NCBI RefSeq assembly: GCF_002252045.1
Contig: NZ_NEFF01000007.1
Span: 33,454-97,453, forward strand
From: Ignatzschineria sp. F8392
Lineage (GTDB): Bacteria; Pseudomonadota; Gammaproteobacteria; Cardiobacteriales; Wohlfahrtiimonadaceae
Reading direction: 5' to 3'
Length of the DNA: 64,000 bases
This document shows positions 9,980-17,586 of this stretch, piece after piece. The notes beneath the pieces were generated by a model. It had not been told where the DNA came from, did no database searches, and was given only the letters and a program-made list of their open reading frames with translations. The position numbers and the translations under genes are program-made. How positions within the stretch are numbered: position 1 is the first letter of the stretch; the number at the start of each line of letters is the position of its first letter.

Positions 9980-10759
9980 TTACTCTTTCTCAGGCTCTTT
10001 CCCATAGACATCGTAATCGAAATATTTTGCTTCAACTTCTTGATAAGAACCATCTTCACGAGATGCTTGAATCGCCTTATTGAATCGATCTAAAAGTGCA
10101 GTATCCGATTTACGAAGACCAACTCCTACACCCTCTCCTAACCACTCTTCATCAAAAAAGGCAGGTCCTATAAACTCAATTTTTCCTGCATAATCTTCTT
10201 TCAGATAACCGATATCTAACGGTACAACATCAGCAAAGACTAGATCAATTCGTCCTGTTTCAAGATCCATCATCGCTTCATCTAAACTACGATAACTACG
10301 AATATCAGCAGATCGACGATATTTGTCATTCATATAGATCTCATGGATCGTTCCACTTTGAACACCAATCTTTTTACCTTTTAAACCTTCATCCGTAATA
10401 TCGATGTTTTTGCCAACAGGAATGACGAATCTTGCAGGTGTTTGGTAATACTTGTTACTAAAGTTAATCGCCTTTTTACGAGTATCTGTAATTGACATTG
10501 ACGCTAAGATCGCATCGATACGTTTAGTGTTTAAAGAAGGGATTAAAGCATCAAAGTCCACTTGAACAATTTCACATTTCTGTTCCATCTTTTCGCAAAA
10601 TAATTTTGCTAGATCAGGTTCAAATCCTTCAATTGTCTGATTTTCAGAGATGTAACTAAAAGGAGGGTAAGAGCCTTCGATCCCTATTTTAATGACATCT
10701 TGAGCCATTACTTGCGTAGCAAATAGTAGGGAACTACCAATAATTAATTTTTTTAACAT
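9980..10759 (-). CDS. periplasmic amino-acid-binding protein (SBP family 3)
   Basis: A 259-residue solute-binding protein with a signal peptide ending near VMA-QDVIKIG. GSYPPFSYISENQTIEGFEPDL, ASMSITDTRKKAINFSNKYY and GRIDLVFADV are the hallmarks of the HisJ/ArtJ/lysine-arginine-ornithine branch of family 3. A cationic amino acid is the likeliest ligand, but that is inference. No permease or ATPase gene adjoins, so it is an orphan that must feed a transporter encoded elsewhere. Its own terminator follows, and the upstream gap carries DnaA-box-like sites. Confidence 0.88.
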   Translation of the reverse strand: MLKKLIIGSSLLFATQVMAQDVIKIGIEGSYPPFSYISENQTIEGFEPDLAKLFCEKMEQKCEIVQVDFDALIPSLNTKRIDAILASMSITDTRKKAINFSNKYYQTPARFVIPVGKNIDITDEGLKGKKIGVQSGTIHEIYMNDKYRRSADIRSYRSLDEAMMDLETGRIDLVFADVVPLDIGYLKEDYAGKIEFIGPAFFDEEWLGEGVGVGLRKSDTALLDRFNKAIQASREDGSYQEVEAKYFDYDVYGKEPEKE

Positions 10760-10853
10760 AGCAAACCTCTAATGAATGATCGATCAATACTCTTGTCTAT
10801 AATTCTTATATTCATCTCTTTAAAGAATAAAAGATAATGATGAGTCGACAGAG

Positions 10854-11024
10854 TTATCCACAATTTACCGCCTTTGTTGAGGAATAATCAAGTTTTAGCC
10901 CCCTTTTTTTCTGTGTATATCTCTCATCATAAATAGAGGGATGAGTTCGGGGATAAATCGAGAGCTTTTTTATCACGAAGTTATCCACAGGTTTCTACCG
11001 CTTTTTTGCGGATAATTATCCTAA
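10854..11024. other. DnaA-box-like cluster (left of brnQ promoter side: 3' flank)
   Basis: Perfect TTATCCACA 9-mers lie at 10854-10862 and 10981-10989, with near matches TGCGGATAA at 11007-11015 and TTATCCTAA at 11016-11024. All sit in the 430-base gap between brnQ and the binding-protein gene. The same 9-mer recurs at 12.7-12.9 kb. Their function is not proved by sequence. Confidence 0.5.
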
Positions 11025-11102
11025 AGTGATATTTTTATCCCTTCTATCACTTTAAAAAGGGGGAGTAAGTGGCCAATAAGGTTTTCTCTACATCAAAAAG
11101 GA

Positions 11103-11138
11103 AAAAACCGCTAATAGCTGAATATTAGCGGTTTTTAG
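11103..11138 (-). terminator. brnQ terminator
   Basis: ACCGCTAATA and TATTAGCGGT pair around GCTGAA; flanked by T-runs on both strands, so it can act in both directions. The minus strand reads into a T6 tract. Confidence 0.85.
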
Positions 11139-11189
11139 ATAGCATCTTCAATTACTCTGTCTATCTTTTATCTTTCATTTAATCCTGTA

Positions 11190-12512
11190 CTAGTTACGTT
11201 TGATCGCTTTTCCTAAGATCAATCCAACGACAAGAGCTACAATCGCCGGAACCATCCAACCCATACCACTCTCCTGGTACGGCAGATAGTTGAGGAATGA
11301 TGTGATAGATGTCTTAAATCCAGAATCATCGAGATACCCCAAAATAACTGAAATCGCGCTGATAACAAGCGTGACATAGATCGGCAGTTGGAACGCAAGA
11401 TTAGGCATTCCTTTTAAGAGGCGATCGATAAAGATTAAGACAATTAGAACAATTGTGATGGGGTAGATAATCAGAAGAATCGGAACGGCCCCCATGATGA
11501 TTGAGCTTAAGCCTTGGCTGGCAAGAATAAAGCTAATCAAGGTGAAGATTACCGCATAGACACGATAGGAGATCTTGCTGTAGATCTCATTAAAGTAGCT
11601 ACTTACTGCAACAATAAGGCCGATAGCCGTTGTTAAACAAGCAAGTGTCACGATTAGACTTAAGAGGAATCGACCTGCTTCACCATAAGTTAGACGCGCA
11701 ACACCAGTTAAGATGGAGGTTCCCATATTTCCACCGGCTGCTTCCGCTTCTGTTAAAGGATAGTTATTCCCCATCCATGCGAGTGAAATATAGACTAAAC
11801 CTAAACCTACTCCGGCAATAATAGCCGCAATAGAGGCTTGCTTAAAGATCGATTTCTGTTCCGTTAAGCCCGTTGCTTTGACCGCATTGAGAACAATGAT
11901 TGAAAACGCCACCGCCGCTATAGTATCCATTGTTTGATAGCCTTCAGAAAATCCTACAAAGAAAGGTGCTTTCTGAAATTGCTCAGATACCTCTGTGATT
12001 GGTGTATTGAGATCAAAAAATGATTTGATAATCAAAAGCACAATCGTGATTAAAAGGAGTGGCGTTAAAATTTGTCCGACACGATCGACTAGTTTTGTTG
12101 GATTAAGTGCGAGATAGAAGGTTAAACCAAAATAGATTACTGAAAAGATAACTTTTGATGAAAAGGTCTCAATTCCACCTTCTAAGAAGGGAAGGACCGC
12201 CATTTCGTAAGAGACCATTGCTGTTCTTGGGATTGCGAAGAAAGGACCAATGGTGAGATAAATCACCACCATAAAGACCAATGCAAAGAGTGGGCTTATG
12301 CGTCTAGCCTCAGAGCGAAATCCTTCATTCGAAAATGATCCGGCAATAATGCCGACTAGTGGTAAGCCGACTCCAGTCACAATAAAACCGAGAATAGCTG
12401 GAAGAAAGTTAGTACCACTTAATTGCCCGACTGTCGGGGGAAATATTAAGTTACCCGCGCCGAAAAAAAGCGCAAATAACATAAATCCTATAAATAAAGT
12501 TCTTTTAGACAT
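11190..12512 (-). CDS. brnQ: branched-chain amino acid:cation symporter BrnQ
   Basis: An inner-membrane LIVCS-family carrier of 440 residues with about twelve hydrophobic helices. The N-terminal signature LFALFFGAGNLIFPP is characteristic, as are TVGQLSGTNF and the conserved ISPLFALVF and GPFFAIPRTA segments. It imports leucine, isoleucine and valine with Na+ or H+. It is monocistronic, with a terminator about 50 bases beyond its stop. DnaA-box-like sites crowd the gaps on both sides; whether these affect brnQ is unknown. Confidence 0.94.
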   Translation of the reverse strand: MSKRTLFIGFMLFALFFGAGNLIFPPTVGQLSGTNFLPAILGFIVTGVGLPLVGIIAGSFSNEGFRSEARRISPLFALVFMVVIYLTIGPFFAIPRTAMVSYEMAVLPFLEGGIETFSSKVIFSVIYFGLTFYLALNPTKLVDRVGQILTPLLLITIVLLIIKSFFDLNTPITEVSEQFQKAPFFVGFSEGYQTMDTIAAVAFSIIVLNAVKATGLTEQKSIFKQASIAAIIAGVGLGLVYISLAWMGNNYPLTEAEAAGGNMGTSILTGVARLTYGEAGRFLLSLIVTLACLTTAIGLIVAVSSYFNEIYSKISYRVYAVIFTLISFILASQGLSSIIMGAVPILLIIYPITIVLIVLIFIDRLLKGMPNLAFQLPIYVTLVISAISVILGYLDDSGFKTSITSFLNYLPYQESGMGWMVPAIVALVVGLILGKAIKRN

Positions 12513-12738
12513 ACAAATTAATCTCTAGAAAATGCAATTCAACTAGCGCTTTTGCGTGAGTTGATTAATTACAGATCATTATTCTTATAACAATTTTGAT
12601 GTTTTTCAGAATAATCTCTCAGATTTTTTAGTAGTTAAAGAAATCTGAACCCAAGCTGTCCTCGAAATAATAAATTATTGGTATCCTTTTATTATTATCA
12701 TCTCTTTTATAAAGATTGATGATGATGAGCAGCCATAG

Positions 12739-12923
12739 TTATCCACAGTTTTTGATAAAAAGCAGTGAATAACTCATCTTAAGCCTAATTTTAGCTGTTG
12801 AAAAGTGGTTGTATAAATATCTGGATCACTTTGTCGATAAAAAAATGAAAAGTTATCCACGAGTTATCCACATTTTTGTGGATAACTTTATACTAAGGGT
12901 TATCCTCAGGATATATGGATAAC
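12739..12923. other. dense DnaA-box cluster, candidate DnaA-binding locus
   Basis: Within 185 bases are TTATCCACA (12739-12747), TTATCCACG (12853-12861), TTATCCACA (12864-12872), TGTGGATAA (12877-12885), TTATCCTCA (12900-12908) and TATGGATAA (12915-12923). Two of them form a perfect 10-bp inverted repeat (12863-12886). The 427-base gap (12513-12938) is otherwise AT-rich with no gene. Three perfect R-type boxes this close are far beyond chance. It could be a titration or accessory site or an origin-like region; no dnaA, dnaN, gyrB or mnmG gene is nearby. Confidence 0.6.
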
Positions 12924-12938
12924 TATTTAAGATGTTGA

Positions 12939-13541
12939 TTATAGTGATAAAATTTTATTGAGGAGCTGTTGAAGCGCATTATTTCGGTGGGAAATTTGAT
13001 TTTTTAGAGCGGGCGGAAGAAGACCAAAGGTCGATTTTTTTTCGGGATAGAAGAAGAGAGGGTCATAGCCAAAACCTTCATTACCTTCAATATTTTCGGT
13101 AATAAAACCATGAACTTCCCCTTCCGCGATGAGTGGAACAGGATCCTCTGCATTGCGAAGAAGAACAAGAACGGCTTTGAAGTAGGCAGCACGATCAGCT
13201 CCCGACAGATGACTCATCTTCTCTAGTAATTTAAGATTATTGTCATGATCATTGCCAGAATCACTATAGCGAGCAGAGTAGATCCCAGGCTCCCCCTTGA
13301 GTGCCGGGACAACAAGACCAGAATCATCTGCTAATGTGGGAAGACCGCTCTTTTTTGCAGCATCTCGTGCTTTGATGAGCGCATTTTCAATAAAGGTTAA
13401 GCCATTCTCTTCAGGATGGGATTCAATATTGAGATCTCTTAAGGAGAGGATCTCGATATTAAGGGGTTCGAAAAGTGCTTTAAACTCCTTAATTTTTCCT
13501 TGATTATTGGAGGCGATTAAGATTTTCTGAAAATTTTTCAC
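12939..13541 (-). CDS. rdgB: non-canonical purine NTP pyrophosphatase (RdgB/HAM1)
   Basis: It hydrolyses ITP, dITP and XTP to monophosphates and keeps deaminated purines out of nucleic acids. The substrate loop ASNNQGKIKEF near the N-terminus, the metal site ADDSGLVVPAL, GEPGIYSARY and the C-terminal SHRNNAL are all present. The open frame extends to 13619, but I chose the GTG at 13541: an AGGAGA site is 7 bases upstream, and the 200-residue product matches the family, whereas the extra 26 residues have no counterpart. It lies just downstream of folK in the same direction. Confidence 0.92.
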   Translation of the reverse strand: MKNFQKILIASNNQGKIKEFKALFEPLNIEILSLRDLNIESHPEENGLTFIENALIKARDAAKKSGLPTLADDSGLVVPALKGEPGIYSARYSDSGNDHDNNLKLLEKMSHLSGADRAAYFKAVLVLLRNAEDPVPLIAEGEVHGFITENIEGNEGFGYDPLFFYPEKKSTFGLLPPALKNQISHRNNALQQLLNKILSL

Positions 13542-13631
13542 AAGAATATCTCCTAAATTAGATTGTGATAGGGAATTAAAAAATGGAAAGAGATTTATAA
13601 TGGCAATCTGAATTGGCAAATAATGAATGAC

Positions 13632-14147
13632 TTAAGCATGGGGCGTAACTTTGGGAATTAGCGGTGGATCTTCCACTTTTACGATATCGAAGCGATCCGC
13701 TAATGTTTCAAGACATTTTGACAATGTGCCATGCATTGCCGTTTCTAGCGTAGGTTCAATTTCTAGTAGTGGTAGCAGCACAAAGGCGCGTTCATGCATA
13801 AAGGGGTGGGGAATGGTTAAACGCTCGATATCGATTTTTTGATCATTGTAGAGCAGAAGATCAATATCGAGCGTTCTCGGCCCCCAATGTATTGTTCGCT
13901 CTCTTTGATGTTTCTTCTCAATTTCCTGCATTGCTTCAAGTAACTGAAGTGGAGAGAGGGATGTGCCTATCTTAACCACGGCATTAATAAAATTGGGCTG
14001 TTTTGGACCAATGGGAGGGGTTTCATAGAGGGAGGAGATCGCCAGTAGAGTAATTTCTGCACTATTTTGGATCTCTTTAATCGCTGTTTTAACCTGTAAA
14101 AGGGGATCATTAAGATTAGATCCTAACGAGAGATAGACGATATTCAT
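13632..14147 (-). CDS. folK: 6-hydroxymethyl-7,8-dihydropterin pyrophosphokinase
   Basis: A folate-pathway kinase of 171 residues that transfers pyrophosphate from ATP to 6-hydroxymethyl-dihydropterin. Typical blocks are YLSLGSNLNDP at the N-terminus, YETPPIGPKQPNFINAV, and WGPRTLDIDLLLY, whose aspartates bind Mg. IPHPFMHERAFVLLPL completes the family pattern. It precedes rdgB by about 90 bases and may share its transcript. Its start is divergent from the cold-shock gene. Confidence 0.95.
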   Translation of the reverse strand: MNIVYLSLGSNLNDPLLQVKTAIKEIQNSAEITLLAISSLYETPPIGPKQPNFINAVVKIGTSLSPLQLLEAMQEIEKKHQRERTIHWGPRTLDIDLLLYNDQKIDIERLTIPHPFMHERAFVLLPLLEIEPTLETAMHGTLSKCLETLADRFDIVKVEDPPLIPKVTPHA

Positions 14148-14267
14148 ACTGTTTTTTTAACCTGTTTTAAAAATAATTAAAATATATATCTTGCATTTAG
14201 AGGAATTTACGCTTAATGTTAGAACCTGTCTACAAGATAAAAACTTGAGACAGTATTCTATTTTTAA

Positions 14268-14286
14268 ATATGATCGTTGATCATAT
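14268..14286 (+). promoter_or_regulatory. hairpin in the 5' leader of the cold-shock gene
   Basis: ATATGATC and GATCATAT form an 8-bp perfect stem with a GTT loop, ending 13 bases before the GAGG ribosome site (14300-14303). Cold-shock mRNA leaders often fold to control translation; here only the hairpin is visible. Confidence 0.45.
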
Positions 14287-14309
14287 AAGTTTTATTTTTG
14301 AGGTTTTTT

Positions 14310-14513
14310 ATGCGTATTGGAACTGTTAAATGGTTCAATGAATCCAAGGGATTCGGTTTTATCACTCCTGATGATGGTGGTGCAGATGTATTTGTACACT
14401 TCTCTACAATCCAAGGGGATGGCTTTCGTACTTTAGCGGAAGGTCAAAAAGTTGAATTTGAAGCAAAAGAGAGTGATCGTGGTCTTCAAACAACAGTTTG
14501 TAAACCTGCTTAA
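14310..14513 (+). CDS. cold-shock domain protein (CspA family)
   Basis: A 67-residue single cold-shock domain that binds single-stranded RNA and DNA as an RNA chaperone. RNP1 is KGFGFI and RNP2 is VFVHF, with [20 protein letters not shown] at the start. The frame could begin at a TTG at 14298, but the ATG at 14310 has a GAGG site 6 bases upstream and gives the standard length. It is a single gene with a long AT-rich leader containing a hairpin, and a strong terminator about 100 bases downstream. Cold induction is plausible but unproved. Confidence 0.94.
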   Translation: MRIGTVKWFNESKGFGFITPDDGGADVFVHFSTIQGDGFRTLAEGQKVEFEAKESDRGLQTTVCKPA

Positions 14514-14613
14514 TTCTATTTAAGTAATGAGAGTCGGCGTTTAGTTGTTCCATTGAATTGTTAGTTAGCATTGCATTAATTAGTAACCTCTAGAACACAC
14601 AAAAACCGGACAC

Positions 14614-14646
14614 AAAAAAAGCCTCTAAGCTACTTAGAGGCTTTTT
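14614..14646 (+). terminator. terminator of the cold-shock gene
   Basis: AAAGCCTCTAAG and CTTAGAGGCTTT pair around CTA, followed by T-residues. Confidence 0.88.
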
Positions 14647-14971
14647 CATTTTTCTACTACTTTCGTTTCTTAATCATTTTTGATTCAGGGAGCTATTTTC
14701 TCTATTGATAATAACTACTATTAATAACTATTGTTATAAGTACCGATATAAGAGTAAGAGCTTGCTATAAGCTTTATCGTGTCGAATAAGAAGGGTAGAG
14801 CGGTAGTGTTAACGTTGATAGATCATAAAGATTATAGATTATAGACTTAATGATTCTAGATCTAGAAATAGAAATAGAAATAGAAAAGAGATTAACTTTC
14901 AATAGTTAATCTCTTTTTTAGGTTCTCTATAAGATTATATAAAATCTTCAATCTTGAGAGATATCCACATA
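14647..14971. other. gap between csp and icd ends
   Basis: Convergent region without a gene. It has a short GAAATA-type microsatellite (about 14863-14884) followed by the icd terminator at 14883-14921. Confidence 0.5.
14883..14921 (-). terminator. icd terminator
   Basis: AAAAGAGATTAACT and AGTTAATCTCTTTT arms around a short TTCAAT loop. It is T-rich on the plus side and weaker on the minus side because of the adjacent GAAATA repeats. Confidence 0.65.
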
Positions 14972-16225
14972 TTACATATTGGAGATCATGATATCGCCAA
15001 ATTCGCTCGTGGAGACTTGTGTTGCATCTTTCATCATGTTGGCAAAGTCCGCAGTCACTTTCTTCGAGGAGATTGCACCATTGAGTGCTTTGATGACAAG
15101 ATCAGCAGCTTCAGTCCAACCGAGATGGCGAAGCATCATCTCTGCCGATAAGATGAGTGAACCTGGGTTAACAATATTTTTACCTGCAATATCAGGTGCT
15201 GTTCCATGAGTTGCTTCAAAGATTGCAATAGAGTCAGAAAGGTTCGCTCCTGGCGCAATACCGATTCCCCCTACCTGTGCCGCAAGAGCATCTGAGATAT
15301 AGTCACCATTGAGGTTTAAGGTAGCGACGACGCTATATTTTTCAGGTTCGAAAAGGATTCTTTGTAAGAATGCGTCGGCAATACTATCCTTGATAGTGAT
15401 CATATTCCCAGTTTTGGGGTTTTTAAATTGGCACCATGGGCCATTACCGATCAATGTTGCCCCAAATTCTTCACGAGCAAGCTCATAACCCCAATCACGG
15501 AATCCACCTTCGGTAAATTTCATGATATTGCCTTTATGAACTAAGGTAACATTCGGTTTATCATTGTCGATAGCATATTGGATCGCTTTACGAACGAGAC
15601 GTTTAGTTCCCTCTTCAGAGACCGGTTTGATACCAATACCAGAAGTTTCTGGGAAACGGATCTTATTAACATGCATCTCATTTTGTAAAAAGTCGATCAC
15701 TTTTTTCACTTCAGGAGAACCTGCTTCCCACTCAATTCCTGCGTAGATATCTTCAGAGTTTTCACGGAAGATCACCATATCGACCTTTTCAGGCTCTTTA
15801 ACAGGTGAAGGAACGCCTTGGAAATATTGTACCGGGCGCATACAGAGATAGAGGTCGAGTGTTTGACGCATTGTTACATTCAGTGAGCGAATTCCACCAC
15901 CTACCGGTGTTGTTAAGGGACCTTTGATAGAGACAATAAACTCTTTAAGAGCTTCTAAAGTCTCTTGAGGTAACCACTCATCTTTGCCATAAACTTTTGT
16001 CGATTTTTCCCCTGCAAAAACTTCCATCCAAGAGATTTTTCGTGCGCCATTATAAGCCTTCTCAACAGCAGCATCGATCACTTTTTGCATTACCGGTGTG
16101 ATCTCTGCACCTACTTCATCACCTTCAATAAAAGGGATAATTGGTTGATTCGGCACATTAAGCGAGAAATCTTTGTTAAGGGTGATTTTTTCGCCCTCAG
16201 GGACTTTAATATGTTGATAACTCAT
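14972..16225 (-). CDS. icd: NADP-dependent isocitrate dehydrogenase
   Basis: A TCA-cycle enzyme converting isocitrate to 2-oxoglutarate and CO2; 417 residues, as in E. coli. The substrate loop [15 protein letters not shown] includes the serine that AceK phosphorylates in enteric bacteria. [13 protein letters not shown] and the metal-binding [17 protein letters not shown] are diagnostic, and [10 protein letters not shown] marks the NADP site. A GGAGG site precedes the ATG. It starts only 51 bases after truB with no terminator visible between them, so it may receive transcription from the nusA operon. Confidence 0.97.
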   Translation of the reverse strand: MSYQHIKVPEGEKITLNKDFSLNVPNQPIIPFIEGDEVGAEITPVMQKVIDAAVEKAYNGARKISWMEVFAGEKSTKVYGKDEWLPQETLEALKEFIVSIKGPLTTPVGGGIRSLNVTMRQTLDLYLCMRPVQYFQGVPSPVKEPEKVDMVIFRENSEDIYAGIEWEAGSPEVKKVIDFLQNEMHVNKIRFPETSGIGIKPVSEEGTKRLVRKAIQYAIDNDKPNVTLVHKGNIMKFTEGGFRDWGYELAREEFGATLIGNGPWCQFKNPKTGNMITIKDSIADAFLQRILFEPEKYSVVATLNLNGDYISDALAAQVGGIGIAPGANLSDSIAIFEATHGTAPDIAGKNIVNPGSLILSAEMMLRHLGWTEAADLVIKALNGAISSKKVTADFANMMKDATQVSTSEFGDIMISNM

Positions 16226-16276
16226 AAAACCTCCAAAATAAATAAAAATTAAACAAAATTGAATCTCAATAGAAAA

Positions 16277-17206
16277 TTAACTCTGTGAGATGATGCGCTT
16301 AGGTCCAATCGATGTTGGAGTGTTAGGCGCACCGATCCCTAAAAATTGGTTATCGTCACTATAAAGGCGATATAAGTTATGATCGAGTTTACCCTCAATG
16401 CGTATCCTTTGTCCATGGAGAATACGTCTTGCCTCCTCTTGGGTGAAGATTAATGAGGGGAGATCCGTTACGGCACTATCGGCAGGTAGGAGAAGGGCAT
16501 CTAATGATTCATAAGGGTTTTCTCCCTCTAAGAGTGCTTCTAGCTCTTCTAAAGAGATAAGCTTCTCAAGACCGTAAGGTTCTATTGTTATACGACGTAA
16601 CATAGTTAAATGGCCGAGAGTTCCTAATTCTTTGGTGATATCTTCTGCTAAAACGCGAACATAAGTCCCTTTTGAGCAGGTAACGGTTGCCGTAAAGCTC
16701 TCTGGCGTTAAGTGATCGAGGGTTAATTTTGAGATGGTAATTTTGCGAGGTTTTCTTTCAACTTCAATTCCCTCTCGTGCGAGCTCATAGAGCCGCTTTC
16801 CTTGGTGATGGAGTGCTGAAACCATGGGTGGTATTTGCATAATCTCTCCAATAAATTGGGAGAAGATAGCGGTAAGCCTCTCTTCTGTGAGATTAGGAGG
16901 AATCGCTTCAGTTGCAATAATGTCACCTTCAGCATCGCCTGTGCTGCTCTTTTCACCGAGCTTGCAGGTAAATTGATACTGTTTTGAGTTATCGAGCAGA
17001 ATGCCGGCGAACTTAGTGGCTTCTCCAAAGCAGATGGGGAGCATTCCTGTTGCCATCGGATCGAGCGTACCACTATGACCTGCTTTATCAGCATTGTAGA
17101 GGCGCTTTACCCGTTGGAGTGCTTGATTACTGGTTAAACCTTTCGGTTTATCTAAAAGCAAAATGCCGTCAAGTTGACGGCGTTTATGTTTAATCTTCTG
17201 AGTCAT
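16277..17206 (-). CDS. truB: tRNA pseudouridine(55) synthase TruB
   Basis: It makes pseudouridine 55 in the T-loop of tRNAs. GHSGTLDPMATGMLPICFGE carries the catalytic Asp49, and LLLDKPKGLTSNQAL is the family's opening motif; KGTYVRVLAEDI lies in the RNA-binding core. Its 309 residues match the usual length. The start overlaps rbfA by 17 bases. In E. coli rpsO and pnp follow; here icd follows. Confidence 0.96.
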   Translation of the reverse strand: MTQKIKHKRRQLDGILLLDKPKGLTSNQALQRVKRLYNADKAGHSGTLDPMATGMLPICFGEATKFAGILLDNSKQYQFTCKLGEKSSTGDAEGDIIATEAIPPNLTEERLTAIFSQFIGEIMQIPPMVSALHHQGKRLYELAREGIEVERKPRKITISKLTLDHLTPESFTATVTCSKGTYVRVLAEDITKELGTLGHLTMLRRITIEPYGLEKLISLEELEALLEGENPYESLDALLLPADSAVTDLPSLIFTQEEARRILHGQRIRIEGKLDHNLYRLYSDDNQFLGIGAPNTPTSIGPKRIISQS

Positions 17207-17585
17207 CTTTACGGCTCTCTTCAGCTTTCATCTCATCAGAACGGATCGCTTCTGTAATTAAAGAGGTGATCGCATTACTCTTTTCAAGAAGGTCATCGTA
17301 GACAAAATGGAAACGGGGAATCGTTCGAAGACGAAGAATTTTTCCTAATTGACGACGAAACTCAGGAGCATACTCATGGAGTAGCGCGATAATCTCTTTA
17401 CGCTCTTCATCAGGACCTAAATAGGTGATATAGACTTTTGCTTGAGAAAAATCTCGCACGGTATCGACCTGAGTTACTGAGACCATTAGCGCCCGAGAGT
17501 CACTAACATCTTTACGTATGAGAAGTGAGAGCTCCTGACGGAGCTGCTCATTAATACGTTTTAAACGGGAATTTTTGCTATCCAT
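17190..17585 (-). CDS. rbfA: 30S ribosome-binding factor RbfA
   Basis: A KH-fold assembly factor of 131 residues that acts late in 16S rRNA maturation and in cold adaptation. RLKRINEQLRQELSLLIRKD at the start and the stretch RTIPRFHFVYDDLLEKSNAI near the C-terminus are characteristic. It starts one base after the infB stop and overlaps truB, so it is translationally tied to both in the nusA operon. Confidence 0.95.
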   Translation of the reverse strand: MDSKNSRLKRINEQLRQELSLLIRKDVSDSRALMVSVTQVDTVRDFSQAKVYITYLGPDEERKEIIALLHEYAPEFRRQLGKILRLRTIPRFHFVYDDLLEKSNAITSLITEAIRSDEMKAEESRKDDSED

Positions 17586-17586
17586 T

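Noticed and set aside
13542..13619. N-terminal extension of RdgB
   Set aside because: The family starts at the KILIASNN region, and the GTG at 13541 has an AGGAGA site.
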